DNA of 40,500 bases, taken from positions 1 through 40,500 of the forward strand of contig NZ_SOAG01000027.1 of the NCBI RefSeq assembly GCF_004364575.1, given 5' to 3'. A program made the position numbers and the translations under genes. Below are positions 1-7,849 of the stretch, in pieces. Source of the stretch: Myroides indicus (GTDB taxonomy: Bacteria; Bacteroidota; Bacteroidia; Flavobacteriales; Flavobacteriaceae). The number at the start of each line of letters is the position of its first letter. The first letter of the stretch is position 1. The notes under the pieces were generated by a model. The model made no database searches and was not told where the DNA came from. It was given only the letters and a program-made list of their open reading frames with translations.

Positions 1-1
1 A

Positions 2-655
2 AGAACAAGCCGTTATTACTACTATCATTGCGTTTCATCCTGTGGCTTCCGCCAAAAAGCTGAATTAGCCAACGATATTTTTGAAAAGAGTATGCGACAG
101 TTTGCGTTAAACGGTTCTGCTCACATAGTGAAAAAACTGTTGTTGGACAACTACAAGAAATTCGTAAACAACCCACTTGACGAAAAGAAACAGATTGCAC
201 AGGAAATAGATAAACTAAATGCAAGGTTGTCAGTAGCACGCAACAAACTGCTATCTGAAATTATTGATGATGAGGAATACCTCGAAATCAAAGATGAGTG
301 TAGGAAACGAATCGAGAGTTTGGAAGAACAGTTGAGCAAGGACGGTTCTGATACCAAGAAAATCAATATAGAACAGTCTTTGGACAGGGCTTTAAAGTAC
401 ATAGAAAATATTCCCAAGATGTACAGCGAGGGTGAAATCAACACAAGGAGAGGTATAATCGGTTCGATATTCCCCGAAAAATTGGAGTTTGACGGAAAAA
501 CTTATCGAACCTCTCGAATAAACGTAATCGCAAACTATATCTTTCAGATAAACAACGGATTACTCCAAAATAAGAACAGGACAAACGAAAATAAATTTCA
601 TTTGTCCTGTTTAGTAGCGGAGACGGGAATTGAACCCGTGACCTCAGGGTTATGA
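2..655 (+). CDS. Large serine recombinase, C-terminal part (5' end outside window)
   Basis: The frame is open from base 2, so the first Met at 92 is internal and the gene begins before the window. The first visible residues contain YYYYHCVSSCGFRQKAE, which matches the second half of the zinc-ribbon domain of large serine recombinases. A long charged coiled-coil follows, roughly DNA positions 165-345 (KKQIAQEIDKLNARL and onward), also typical of this family. The catalytic serine domain is not in the window. The last 14 residues (VAETGIEPVTSGL) are the antisense translation of the tRNA-Met gene, and the TGA stop lies opposite the anticodon loop. This placement suggests that the protein is the integrase of an element inserted at the tRNA 3' end. 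The family is clear; the element's identity and whether it is intact cannot be judged here. Confidence 0.85.
   Translation, partial: RTSRYYYYHCVSSCGFRQKAELANDIFEKSMRQFALNGSAHIVKKLLLDNYKKFVNNPLDEKKQIAQEIDKLNARLSVARNKLLSEIIDDEEYLEIKDECRKRIESLEEQLSKDGSDTKKINIEQSLDRALKYIENIPKMYSEGEINTRRGIIGSIFPEKLEFDGKTYRTSRINVIANYIFQINNGLLQNKNRTNENKFHLSCLVAETGIEPVTSGL
575..611. repeat. Perfect 11-bp inverted repeat abutting the tRNA-Met 3' end
   Basis: AACAGGACAAA (575-585) and TTTGTCCTGTT (601-611) are perfect inverted copies separated by 15 bases, ending three bases from the tRNA 3' end. On the minus strand the hairpin comes directly after the tRNA and is followed by the T-rich CTTATTTT, so it may terminate the tRNA transcript. 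It also lies inside the 3' coding end of the recombinase, at the probable element boundary, so a role in attachment-site recognition is possible. The sequence alone does not decide between these. Confidence 0.7.
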
Positions 656-688
656 ATCCTGCGCTCTAACCATCTGAGCTACCCCGCC
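615..688 (-). tRNA. tRNA-Met (CAT anticodon)
   Basis: The minus strand folds as a 74-nt cloverleaf: acceptor GGCGGGG with CTCCGCT (including G-T wobbles), D stem GCTC/GAGC, anticodon stem CAGGA/CCCTG with one A-C mismatch next to the loop TTCATAA (anticodon CAT), T stem ACGGG/CCCGT with loop TTCAATT, and discriminator A. CCA is not encoded. A CAT anticodon could be elongator Met, initiator Met or lysidine-modified Ile; the general shape and the standard 1-72 G-T pair favour elongator Met, but this is not certain. The 3' half overlaps the recombinase coding end on the opposite strand. Confidence 0.92.
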
Positions 689-706
689 AAATACATTTTC
701 CGGATG

Positions 707-737
707 CAAAAGTAGTATAAAAAAAAGATTAAACAAA
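707..737 (-). promoter_or_regulatory. Promoter of tRNA-Met, TTTG-N19-TAnnTTTG
   Basis: On the minus strand TTTG (734-737) is followed after exactly 19 bases by TACTTTTG (707-714). Both elements match the Bacteroidetes primary sigma consensus. The -7 element ends 18 bases before the tRNA 5' end at 688. This is the cleanest promoter in the window and supports assigning the organism to Bacteroidetes. Confidence 0.75.
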
Positions 738-810
738 TTCTGAATAAATGAAAAAATATTTTTTTATTTACAAAATATCTTTATATTCGGAAAAAATAAT
801 TTGTTAAGAT

Positions 811-1203
811 ATGGCTATGAAGGAAAAATACGAATTGGAATTTCCAATTAATTCATCACCACAATTATTGTTTCAATATTTGTCTGATCCTTCGGGACTA
901 AGTGAGTGGTTCGCTGATAATGTAAATTCAAGAGGAGAATTTTACTCTTTTATTTGGGGAGATTCGGAAGAAAAAGCTAGAGTTGTAACACGTAAAGCAG
1001 ACGAGCGTATAAAATATAGATGGCTAGATGATGAAGGAAATGAGACGGAATATTTCTTTGAATTAAAAATTCATAAAGACGAGTTAACTAAGGATGTAAC
1101 GATTATAGTAACAGATTTTGCAGAACCGGATGAAATAGAGGAATCTAAACAATTGTGGGAAAATCAAATTATGGATTTAAAACAAGTGCTGGGTTCCGCC
1201 TAA
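811..1203 (+). CDS. START-like/SRPBCC-fold domain protein
   Basis: A 130-residue protein whose N-terminal half (FPINSSPQLLFQYLSDPSGL, then EWFADNV and a tryptophan-rich WGD strand) resembles the small START-like (Bet v1/SRPBCC fold) proteins that are conserved as single genes in Flavobacteriia. It has no signal peptide or membrane segment and should be cytoplasmic. The fold normally encloses a hydrophobic ligand; the ligand and role are unknown. ATG at 811 is used; an in-frame ATG two codons later (817) is equally possible. It is followed after 51 bases by the aminotransferase gene on the same strand, so they may be co-transcribed. Confidence 0.8.
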   Translation: MAMKEKYELEFPINSSPQLLFQYLSDPSGLSEWFADNVNSRGEFYSFIWGDSEEKARVVTRKADERIKYRWLDDEGNETEYFFELKIHKDELTKDVTIIVTDFAEPDEIEESKQLWENQIMDLKQVLGSA

Positions 1204-1254
1204 TAAAAGAAAATATTAAAGTATATTTGCCGTTGATAATAATCAGATATAAAT

Positions 1255-2106
1255 ATGATTAATGTTAACGGCAAACTTGTTTCTGGAAGAGAAGAAATCA
1301 ATATAAATTATAATAGAGGTTTTTTGTATGGGGATGCTCTTTTTGAAACAATTAGAATTGTAGATAATAAAATATTATTTTTGGAGGACCATTATTTTAG
1401 ATTAATGTCTTCTATGCGTATCTTAAGAATGGAAATTCCGATGGAGTTTACCATGGAGTTTTTTCAGGAAGAGTTGCTCAAAACGATAAAAGAAGTATCT
1501 GTAGAAATGAAAAAAAATGCTTTTCGCGTTCGTTTTACAGTATATAGAGCCGATGGAGGAAAATACTTGCCTAAAAACAGGAATATTGAGTTCATTGCTT
1601 CCTGTGAAGCTCTTGAAAATGAAGTTTTTATTTTGCATGATGTTCCTTATGAGATTGAATTATATAAGGATTTCTATATTACTGCCCACTTATTATCAAA
1701 CCTTAAGACGACCAATCGATTAATCAATATTACCGGAAGTATCTTTGCGGAAGAGAATGGATATCAAAATTGTTTGCTGATTAATGACGCCAAGAATGTA
1801 GTGGAAAGCTTAAATGGAAATGTATTTGTGGTAAAAGACAGTATAGTTAAAACTCCTCCGCTAAGTGATGGCTGTATAAAAGGAATTATGAGAAAACAAA
1901 TTATTGATTTGTTAAATAAAAATACAAATTATGTTTTGGAAGAAGTATCTGTTTCACCCTTTGAACTTCAAAAAGCAGACGAGATATTTATTACTAATAC
2001 AATTGTAGGTATTCAATCTGTCACAAAGTATAGAAAAAAAGAATATCAGAATAATTTAGCAAAAGATTTAATTGTAAAACTAAATACTTTGATTCGCCTT
2101 TCTTAA
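1255..2106 (+). CDS. Class IV (fold-type IV) PLP aminotransferase/lyase family protein
   Basis: A 283-residue protein with class IV aminotransferase landmarks: N-terminal GDALFETIRI (residues about 25-34), the PLP lysine in LSNLKTTNRL (mid-protein) and the cofactor-binding stretch NVVESLNGNVFVV followed by TPPLSDGCIKGIMR. This family includes branched-chain aminotransferases, D-amino acid aminotransferase and aminodeoxychorismate lyase (PabC). The length and SNLKTTNRL motif fit a PabC-like or BCAT-like enzyme, but specificity cannot be assigned from sequence alone. The stop overlaps the convergent yqgE stop by three bases (2103-2106), with no room for a terminator between them. Confidence 0.85.
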   Translation: MINVNGKLVSGREEININYNRGFLYGDALFETIRIVDNKILFLEDHYFRLMSSMRILRMEIPMEFTMEFFQEELLKTIKEVSVEMKKNAFRVRFTVYRADGGKYLPKNRNIEFIASCEALENEVFILHDVPYEIELYKDFYITAHLLSNLKTTNRLINITGSIFAEENGYQNCLLINDAKNVVESLNGNVFVVKDSIVKTPPLSDGCIKGIMRKQIIDLLNKNTNYVLEEVSVSPFELQKADEIFITNTIVGIQSVTKYRKKEYQNNLAKDLIVKLNTLIRLS

Positions 2107-2678
2107 TTAAGAGTTGGGTTTTCAGGTGCATTAATCCACAATGAATATTGATTTCCCAGCTTGGCAATGCATTTTTTCCAATATTCAGCGGATGTACTAG
2201 ACAAAACATTATTGTAATCTAATTCTTTTTCGGCTTTAATCCAAAAATTATCCTCTAGCTCGTTTTTGAGTTGGTCGCCGTCCCATCCGCTATATCCAAG
2301 AAAAAAGCGAATGTTCTGATAAGTGAGTAATCCTGTATCGACTAAATTAAAAATAATATCAAAATCTCCACCCCAATATAAATCTTCAATAATATGTCTG
2401 CTGTTCGGGATTAAATCTGGTCTATTGTGAATACAAAACAGCTTGTCCTGCTCTACCGGACCTCCTTCATATATTGTAAAGGCACCGTTTGTAGAAGGTA
2501 TAAGTTGACTTAAAGTAACTTGTTGTAAGGGTTTGTTTAAAATGAAGCCTATAGAACCTTCTCTATTGTGATCTGTCAATAAAATAACTGCTCTGGAAAA
2601 TTGTAAATCTCCAGGATTATTGGTAGGAAGAGAAATAATGATATTTCCTTTGTGGATGGCTTGGTTGTTGAAAGACAT
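2103..2678 (-). CDS. YqgE/AlgH family protein
   Basis: A 191-residue protein with the YqgE/AlgH pattern: GNIIISLPTNNPGDLQFSRA near the N-terminus, then VILLTDHNREGSIGFILNKP, a GGPVE motif and GYSGWDGDQL. The fold is known but the biochemical function of the family is not. ATG at 2678 is chosen; the longer frame to 2735 would run through the terminator hairpin of the upstream HU gene and has no family similarity. It is convergent with, and overlaps by four bases, the aminotransferase gene. Confidence 0.9.
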   Translation of the reverse strand: MSFNNQAIHKGNIIISLPTNNPGDLQFSRAVILLTDHNREGSIGFILNKPLQQVTLSQLIPSTNGAFTIYEGGPVEQDKLFCIHNRPDLIPNSRHIIEDLYWGGDFDIIFNLVDTGLLTYQNIRFFLGYSGWDGDQLKNELEDNFWIKAEKELDYNNVLSSTSAEYWKKCIAKLGNQYSLWINAPENPTLN

Positions 2679-2710
2679 AGGGCAGATAAAATATTTAGTA
2701 CTAAAATACA

Positions 2711-2744
2711 AAAAAAGCCTTACTATAAACAGCAAGGCTTTTTT
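2711..2744 (-). terminator. Rho-independent terminator after the HU gene
   Basis: AAAAAAGCCTT (2711-2721) pairs with AAGGCTTTTTT (2734-2744) around a 12-base loop. It lies 19 bases beyond the HU stop, between HU and yqgE. The stem is flanked by A- and T-runs, so it could work on either strand, but only the minus-strand HU gene ends here. Confidence 0.8.
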
Positions 2745-2763
2745 GTAATTATAATAATATTTA

Positions 2764-3045
2764 TTATTTCTTTTTGTTAACAGCTGTCTCTAATTCAGAA
2801 CCTGCTTTAAACTTAACAACTCTTTTAGCTGCGATTTTGATTGTTTTCCCTGTCTGAGGATTTCTACCTTCACGTGCTGCTCTATCAGATGTTGACCAAG
2901 ATCCGAATCCAATTAAAGAAACTTTTCCTCCTTTAGTCAAAGTAGTTTCAATGTTTGATAAAAATGATTCTACAGCCTTTTTTGCTGCCACTTTACTGAT
3001 TTCTGCATCTTTAGCGATTGCGTCGATTAATTCTGTTTTGTTCAT
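2764..3045 (-). CDS. HU/IHF-family DNA-binding protein
   Basis: A 93-residue protein with the full HU fold: N-terminal helices MNKTELIDAIAKDAEISK, SLIGFGSWSTSDRAAREGRN and the DNA-clasping arm NPQTGKTIKIAAKRVVKFK. HU proteins bend and compact DNA as dimers and act in the nucleoid. ATG at 3045 gives the family-typical N-terminus; upstream in-frame codons to 3084 lie close to the probable transcription start. The gene has its own promoter (3087-3117) and terminator (2711-2744), so it is monocistronic. Whether it is the main HU or one of several paralogues cannot be told. Confidence 0.95.
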   Translation of the reverse strand: MNKTELIDAIAKDAEISKVAAKKAVESFLSNIETTLTKGGKVSLIGFGSWSTSDRAAREGRNPQTGKTIKIAAKRVVKFKAGSELETAVNKKK

Positions 3046-3086
3046 AATAATTTTTTTTAAGGTTAACTTTCTTAAAGTCTTCATTA

Positions 3087-3117
3087 CAAATTTAGGACTA
3101 TTCCGTTATAAAGCAAG
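3087..3117 (-). promoter_or_regulatory. Promoter of the HU gene
   Basis: On the minus strand CTTG (3114-3117) is separated by 19 bases from TAAATTTG (3087-3094), one mismatch in total from TTTG-N19-TAnnTTTG. A start near 3080 would give a leader of about 35 bases to the ATG at 3045, and excludes the longer reading frame. Confidence 0.6.
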
Positions 3118-3212
3118 CTTTTTGTGAAAAAAAAATCTAAAAAACCATAAACTCAAAATTTAAAATTACATCAAATATATGTTTTTATATTAAATGTTTG
3201 ATATTTAATTGT

Positions 3213-4157
3213 TTAAATGGCTTTTATTGTTTCCTGAAAACTGATTCCGTTTAGTAATTCATTGGCAGTCATTTGTTTTTTGCCGGGAAATTGCAGCCTT
3301 AAAATATTTAAAAAACCATCACTAACTGCTATTCTGAGTTCTTTTTTGTCGTGTATTATTGTTCCGATTTCAAAATTGTGCTTTTCTTTAATCAAAGTAC
3401 TTTCATATATTTTTACATTCCAGGATTCGTTATTGTTTTTAAAAAAGCACCAGGCTGTTGGGTAGGGACTTAAGCCTCGGATTTGATTGTAGATTTCTAT
3501 ACCGCTTTTTGTAAAGTCAATTTTACAATTGTCTTTGTATAGTTTATACGCTGTTTTTGTTTCTTGTTTAGGCTGGATAGTAAGAGAAACCTGATTGTGT
3601 TTTATTAAATCTAGTGTTTCTATTACGGCTTCAGCTCCTAAACAAATGAGTCTATCGTGTAGCTCACCTGCATTTTCGTCTTTGCTTATTGCTGTTTGTT
3701 TTTTTAAAATAATAGCACCAGTGTCTATTTTATCATCTATAAAAAAAGTTGTAACTCCTGTGTGTGTTTCTCCATTAATGATAGCCCAGTTGATAGGAGC
3801 AGCACCTCTGTATTCAGGCAGTAAAGAAGCGTGGAGATTAAAAGTTCCCAACTCGGGCATTTTCCATACTGCTTCGGGTAACATTCTAAAGGCAACTACT
3901 ACTTGTAAATTGGCATTGAATTGTTTTAATTCCTCCAAAAAGCTGGAATCTTTTAAATTTGTAGGCTGTAAAATGGGGATATCCTGAGTTAAAGCATATT
4001 CTTTTACAGCGGAAAGCTTTATCTTTTGACCTCTTCCTGCTGGTTTATCCGGGGCAGTGATTACGGCTACTACATTGTATTTTTTACTGAGTATTGCTTT
4101 TAAAATTCCTACTGCAAACTCAGGGGTGCCCATAAAAATAATGCGTAAATCTTTCAT
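3213..4157 (-). CDS. fmt: Methionyl-tRNA formyltransferase
   Basis: A 314-residue protein, the usual length for Fmt. The N-terminal formyltransferase domain begins RIIFMGTPEFAVGIL and carries the active-site stretch FNLHASLLPEYRGAAPINWA (the Asn and His of the N-x-H motif) and IDDKIDTGAI with the catalytic Asp. The C-terminal half has the tRNA-binding OB-like domain (ending in the FPGKKQM-type segment). The enzyme formylates initiator Met-tRNA using 10-formyl-tetrahydrofolate. Its ATG overlaps the recQ stop (ATGA, 4154-4157), indicating translational coupling in an operon with the ATPase and recQ genes upstream. Confidence 0.97.
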   Translation of the reverse strand: MKDLRIIFMGTPEFAVGILKAILSKKYNVVAVITAPDKPAGRGQKIKLSAVKEYALTQDIPILQPTNLKDSSFLEELKQFNANLQVVVAFRMLPEAVWKMPELGTFNLHASLLPEYRGAAPINWAIINGETHTGVTTFFIDDKIDTGAIILKKQTAISKDENAGELHDRLICLGAEAVIETLDLIKHNQVSLTIQPKQETKTAYKLYKDNCKIDFTKSGIEIYNQIRGLSPYPTAWCFFKNNNESWNVKIYESTLIKEKHNFEIGTIIHDKKELRIAVSDGFLNILRLQFPGKKQMTANELLNGISFQETIKAI

Positions 4158-6055
4158 TTTATAATGTACTGGTTTTTAAAATTCGCAATTATTGCTCCTT
4201 CTTCTAATAGTATTTGAATTCCGATAGTAATATCTTCTTTTGATGATATACCACAGCTTTCAAGATCCGAAATTGAAGCAGGAGTTCGAATAAGATGTGA
4301 TAGAATTTTTTCTTTGAGTTCTTTTAAGTTTGTTGTTAATTGTGTTTTTTTCTTTTTAGAAACGCAAACTGAACAAACTCCACAGTCTTCTTCTTTTATT
4401 TCATTAAAATATTTGAGTAGAATTCTGTTTTTGCAAATATCTTCATTTTCTATGTAAAAGAGCATAGATTTGTATTGGTCTATTTTTAGTTTATTCTGTT
4501 GTTCAAGATAAGGAAGAATGCGAAAAATAGTTCTGTCTCCTTCCCATGATTCGTTGAATGTGACAGTTATGTCATTTTCTTCCGGAGTAAATCTGCATAA
4601 ATTTAGAGATTGCCAATATAAAATGCATTCTGTTATATAGGATGTATCTTCGCTCGTTTGTTGGCTTATAAAATCTAAGTTAATTACTGTTTCAAACTCA
4701 TGAATATTAGGGTAATTTCTCAGAATAAATAGTAGAACATTTTCTTGTCTTTCATTGTCGTAAACAAGATCTAAAAGTTCACTGCTTGAAGCTGTAAATA
4801 TCAGTTTATTTCTGTTTATAGCATTTTGTGAAAGTTTTAAAATACTTTGTCTGTCTAAAAATTGTAAAGCGTTGTAGGTTTGCTTGTAAGCAAATTGATA
4901 ATGTAAGCAAAACTTGTTAAAATTAAAATTGTAAGTGCTGTCATATCCCTCGCCATAAGCGATGTTTAAATAATTATTGAGTTTTTGATATACTTTTTTT
5001 AGCAGGCTTTTATCAAACAAATTACTTTTGATCCATTTTTCTGAAGATTCAATTTCGTTTGGAGAAATTAAAATAGAAGCAAAAGCTTTTTGATCGTTTC
5101 TTCCTGCTCTTCCAGATTCCTGATAGTAATTTTCTAAATTTTCGGGTATTTGGATATGGATAACGTTTTTGACGTTAGGTTTATCTATTCCCATGCCAAA
5201 AGCATTTGTTGCTACTATAATCGGAGTATTTTCTTCTAGCCAATCTTGTAGTCTTTTTTTCTTTTCCGAAACGGATAATCCGCCGTGAAAAAAGGTAGCT
5301 TTAAAGTTTTTGTGGTTTAGTTTTTGGGCAAATAGTTGTGTTTCTTTTCTTGTTCTGGCGTAAATGATTGTTGGAAAAGGATAGTTTAATAACATTTTTT
5401 CAAGTGTTAAAGCTATATTTTCTACTTTATATACACCATAAATTATATTTTCTCTGTAAAAACTCTTTTTAAAAATATGAGGACTATCTAAGTTTAAATA
5501 TTGGCATATATCTTTTATTACTCTTTGGTTTGCCGATGCTGTTAGGGCGATGACAGGAATATTTGGAAATATTTTTTTTAGTTTTTTAATTTCTAAATAA
5601 GCCGGTCTGAAATCATGCCCCCATTGTGAAATACAGTGTGCCTCGTCAACGGCAATAGTATTTATTGTTAATTTCTCAAGTCTTGCTAAAAACCAGCTTT
5701 GTTGAAGTCTTTCAGGGGAAAGATATAAAAATTTGTAATCGCCGTACATACAGTTGTCAAGTGTAGCGTCGATTATTTCTGCAGAAGTACCACCGATAAT
5801 AGCAGCAGCTTTTATTCCTTTTTTGCTAAGATTGTTTACCTGATCTTCAATTAGTGCAATTAAGGGAGATATAACGAGACATACCCCGGGTGTAAGCAAA
5901 GCAGGTATTTGAAAACAAATACTTTTTCCTCCTCCCGTAGGTAATAGTGCAAGTGTGTCTTTTGAAGCCAGAACAGAGTTGATAATTTGCTCTTGGGGAT
6001 CTCGAAACGCTTCGTGCTGCCAAAATTGTTGTAGTAATGCTATTGGAGTATTCAT
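4154..6055 (-). CDS. recQ: RecQ-family ATP-dependent DNA helicase
   Basis: A 633-residue superfamily 2 helicase: Walker A LLPTGGGKS at residues 37-45, the DEAH box in VDEAHCISQWGHDFRP, motif III LTASAN, motif VI QESGRAGRND and an RQC-type zinc site near the C-terminus (CKN followed later by CGVCSVC), then a winged-helix region. No HRDC domain is evident, as in the shorter Bacteroidetes RecQ type. It unwinds DNA 3' to 5' in recombinational repair. ATG at 6055 is used since it places FRDPQEQIINSV at the usual distance; the 30 extra upstream codons lack similarity. It is translationally coupled to fmt. Confidence 0.93.
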   Translation of the reverse strand: MNTPIALLQQFWQHEAFRDPQEQIINSVLASKDTLALLPTGGGKSICFQIPALLTPGVCLVISPLIALIEDQVNNLSKKGIKAAAIIGGTSAEIIDATLDNCMYGDYKFLYLSPERLQQSWFLARLEKLTINTIAVDEAHCISQWGHDFRPAYLEIKKLKKIFPNIPVIALTASANQRVIKDICQYLNLDSPHIFKKSFYRENIIYGVYKVENIALTLEKMLLNYPFPTIIYARTRKETQLFAQKLNHKNFKATFFHGGLSVSEKKKRLQDWLEENTPIIVATNAFGMGIDKPNVKNVIHIQIPENLENYYQESGRAGRNDQKAFASILISPNEIESSEKWIKSNLFDKSLLKKVYQKLNNYLNIAYGEGYDSTYNFNFNKFCLHYQFAYKQTYNALQFLDRQSILKLSQNAINRNKLIFTASSSELLDLVYDNERQENVLLFILRNYPNIHEFETVINLDFISQQTSEDTSYITECILYWQSLNLCRFTPEENDITVTFNESWEGDRTIFRILPYLEQQNKLKIDQYKSMLFYIENEDICKNRILLKYFNEIKEEDCGVCSVCVSKKKKTQLTTNLKELKEKILSHLIRTPASISDLESCGISSKEDITIGIQILLEEGAIIANFKNQYIIK

Positions 6056-6153
6056 ACAAATGTGATAAATTTTGTTAGCTATTAACGAAGATAGAGAGTT
6101 TTTAATTAAAAAGGATGTAATATATCTAAAATCATATGAAAGCAAGGAATTAT

Positions 6154-6687
6154 TTAAATTTTGTTTAAGATAAAGTTTATCCGGTTTTCAACCGTATCTT
6201 TGGGAACTTCAATTAAATTGTAACCGTATTTTTCATAAGTTTCAATCAAGTGAAGATGTATTTCGCTTGCTTGCTGAAAATTTTCATACCGCTGTTTGTC
6301 GCTGGTATAAATATTTTCCCAAGGCGGAAGTAGAAATATTTGATGGTAAAGGTGTTCTTTACAAGCAAGATCAAAACGCTCAGGATAGTAATCGCCTTTG
6401 TAATGCATGTAGGCTAAAACATCAGGGATTCCACGATCAATAAAAACCATTTCGGTATGTTCGTTAACTGCGCTTTGATGTTGTCTGATCCGACCTTCCA
6501 AAAGGAGTTCACTGAATAATAAAGGGTTTTCCAAAAAAAGCTGATCAATACCTTGTTCCTGGGCTTTTTGAGTTACTTCTCGCGAAATTTCAGGATAGCA
6601 AACATATCCGAGTTTTGTTAATTCGTTAATTAAAGTGGTCTTTCCTGATCCCGGACCGCCAATGACTAAAATGAGTTTGGTGTTCAT
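6154..6687 (-). CDS. P-loop ATPase/kinase-like protein (AAA_28 type)
   Basis: A 177-residue cytoplasmic protein with Walker A GGPGSGKTT at residues 10-18, a Walker-B-like strand ending VFIDRGIPD and a short C-terminal alpha-helical part. This resembles the AAA_28/NadR-like nucleotide-kinase-type ATPases common in Bacteroidetes, whose substrate is usually not known. It is the first gene of the probable operon with recQ and fmt; the gap to recQ is 98 bases. Function is inferred only to the level of ATP binding and probable phosphotransfer. Confidence 0.75.
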   Translation of the reverse strand: MNTKLILVIGGPGSGKTTLINELTKLGYVCYPEISREVTQKAQEQGIDQLFLENPLLFSELLLEGRIRQHQSAVNEHTEMVFIDRGIPDVLAYMHYKGDYYPERFDLACKEHLYHQIFLLPPWENIYTSDKQRYENFQQASEIHLHLIETYEKYGYNLIEVPKDTVENRINFILNKI

Positions 6688-6708
6688 TTCGTTTTAAAAT
6701 CAAAGCTG

Positions 6709-6716
6709 CAAAATTA
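6709..6716 (-). promoter_or_regulatory. Candidate -7 element for the ATPase-recQ-fmt operon
   Basis: TAATTTTG on the minus strand matches TAnnTTTG and lies 21 bases before the ATG at 6687. No clear TTTG is found at the expected upstream distance, so only the -7 part is supported. Confidence 0.45.
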
Positions 6717-6782
6717 CAATAAATCTCTATTAAGAAAAGGTTTTTAATAGTATCTTTACAAAGATATCAGTTTAAAAATGAT

Positions 6783-6790
6783 TATATTTG
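6783..6790 (+). promoter_or_regulatory. Candidate -7 element for the DUF493 gene
   Basis: TATATTTG matches TAnnTTTG and ends 16 bases before the ATG at 6807. TTTA at 6755-6758 could be the -33 part, but the spacing (24) is longer than usual. Confidence 0.5.
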
Positions 6791-6806
6791 CATGCAAAAA
6801 TAATTG

Positions 6807-7091
6807 ATGGACACAAAAACAAAAGAGTTTTACGTTCGGTTAAAAGGAGAGTTGGAAAAAGACAAAACTTGGCCGGGAGTATATTTATATAAATTTATAG
6901 TTCCGGGAAATCCGGAAAATATTGCGCGTATTGAAGAAGCTTTTGATAAAACAAATGCCGACATTCAGTTGAGAAGTTCAAGTAAAGGATCTTTTACGAG
7001 TGTGTCTGTAAAAGTAACCATGCCTAGTGCACAAGCTATAGTTGATAAATATATAGAACTTTCTACAATAGAGGGCTTAATGTCTTTGTAA
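6807..7091 (+). CDS. DUF493 family protein (YbeD-like)
   Basis: A 94-residue protein with the DUF493 pattern: KLVRLKGE-like N-terminus (VRLKGELEKDKTWPG), YKFIVPGN, then SSKGSFTSVSVKVTMPSAQ with the conserved Ser/Tyr-rich strand. The fold is ferredoxin-like and resembles regulatory ACT domains; the function is not known (E. coli YbeD lies beside lipB). ATG at 6807 is preferred to the TTG codon just before it. The gene starts a plus-strand series leading to DUF4290 and murA. Confidence 0.85.
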   Translation: MDTKTKEFYVRLKGELEKDKTWPGVYLYKFIVPGNPENIARIEEAFDKTNADIQLRSSSKGSFTSVSVKVTMPSAQAIVDKYIELSTIEGLMSL

Positions 7092-7162
7092 TACGTTTTG
7101 AATAGCTTTCTAGTTATTCAAAATTTGATTTTTTTTATATACGCTTGTAAATTTTTAGATAA

Positions 7163-7849
7163 ATGAATTTTGATTCAAAAGAAGCTATAAACCATTTGGG
7201 GTATAATACAGCTAGTAGTGAGCTAATAATTCCAGAATACGGGCGCCACGTCCAAAATTTAATAGAACAGATCTGTTTGATAAAAGACAGAGAAGAAAGA
7301 AATAAAGCTGCCCGATATGCGGTAAGTGTAATGGGAGACATGAATCCGCATTTAAGAGATGTGCCTGATTTTCAGCATAAACTATGGGATCAGTTGTTTA
7401 TGATTTCTGATTTTAAACTAGATGTAGATTGCCCTTATCCTATTGCTACGCGAGAAAGTATCAATTCTAAACCGGAGCGGTTGAATTATCCTCAAAATCA
7501 TCCAAAATATAGGTTCTATGGAAACAATATTACTTATATGATAAATAAGGCCTTAACTTGGGAAGAAGGAGAGATGAAAGATGCTTTAATCATGGTTATT
7601 GCAAATCATATGAAAAAAAGTTACTTAAGCTGGAATAAGGATAGCGTAAAGGATGAAGTAATTTTTGAACATCTGTATGAATTGTCAGAAGGGAAAATTA
7701 ATTTGTCTAAAAAAGAAGAAGAACTTTCAACTACTGCTAATTTAATTCAGGTTAATAAAAAACAGTCAAATAAGACCAATTATTCTAACCAAAAAAGCAA
7801 TAAAAAATTTAATAAGCACAATAATCATCTGACTAAAGGCAAAAAATAA
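7163..7849 (+). CDS. DUF4290 domain-containing protein
   Basis: A 228-residue protein. The N-terminal two thirds carry the conserved DUF4290 core: LIIPEYGRHVQNLIEQ, AARYAVSVMGDMNPHLRD and PDFQHKLWDQLFMISDFKLD. The C-terminal 45 residues are low-complexity and rich in Lys, Asn and Ser (KQSNKTNYSNQKSNKKF), probably disordered. No function is known. In Bacteroidetes this gene sits directly before murA; here its TAA overlaps the murA ATG (TAATG at 7847-7851), so translation is coupled and a link with peptidoglycan synthesis is plausible but only inferred. Confidence 0.9.
   Translation: MNFDSKEAINHLGYNTASSELIIPEYGRHVQNLIEQICLIKDREERNKAARYAVSVMGDMNPHLRDVPDFQHKLWDQLFMISDFKLDVDCPYPIATRESINSKPERLNYPQNHPKYRFYGNNITYMINKALTWEEGEMKDALIMVIANHMKKSYLSWNKDSVKDEVIFEHLYELSEGKINLSKKEEELSTTANLIQVNKKQSNKTNYSNQKSNKKFNKHNNHLTKGKK

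Noticed and set aside
151..444. Minus-strand frame across the recombinase coiled coil
   Set aside because: Shadow of the plus-strand gene; low-complexity Ser/Ile-rich translation without any family pattern.
2679..2735. Longer N-terminus of YqgE
   Set aside because: It passes through the HU terminator hairpin and has no family similarity.
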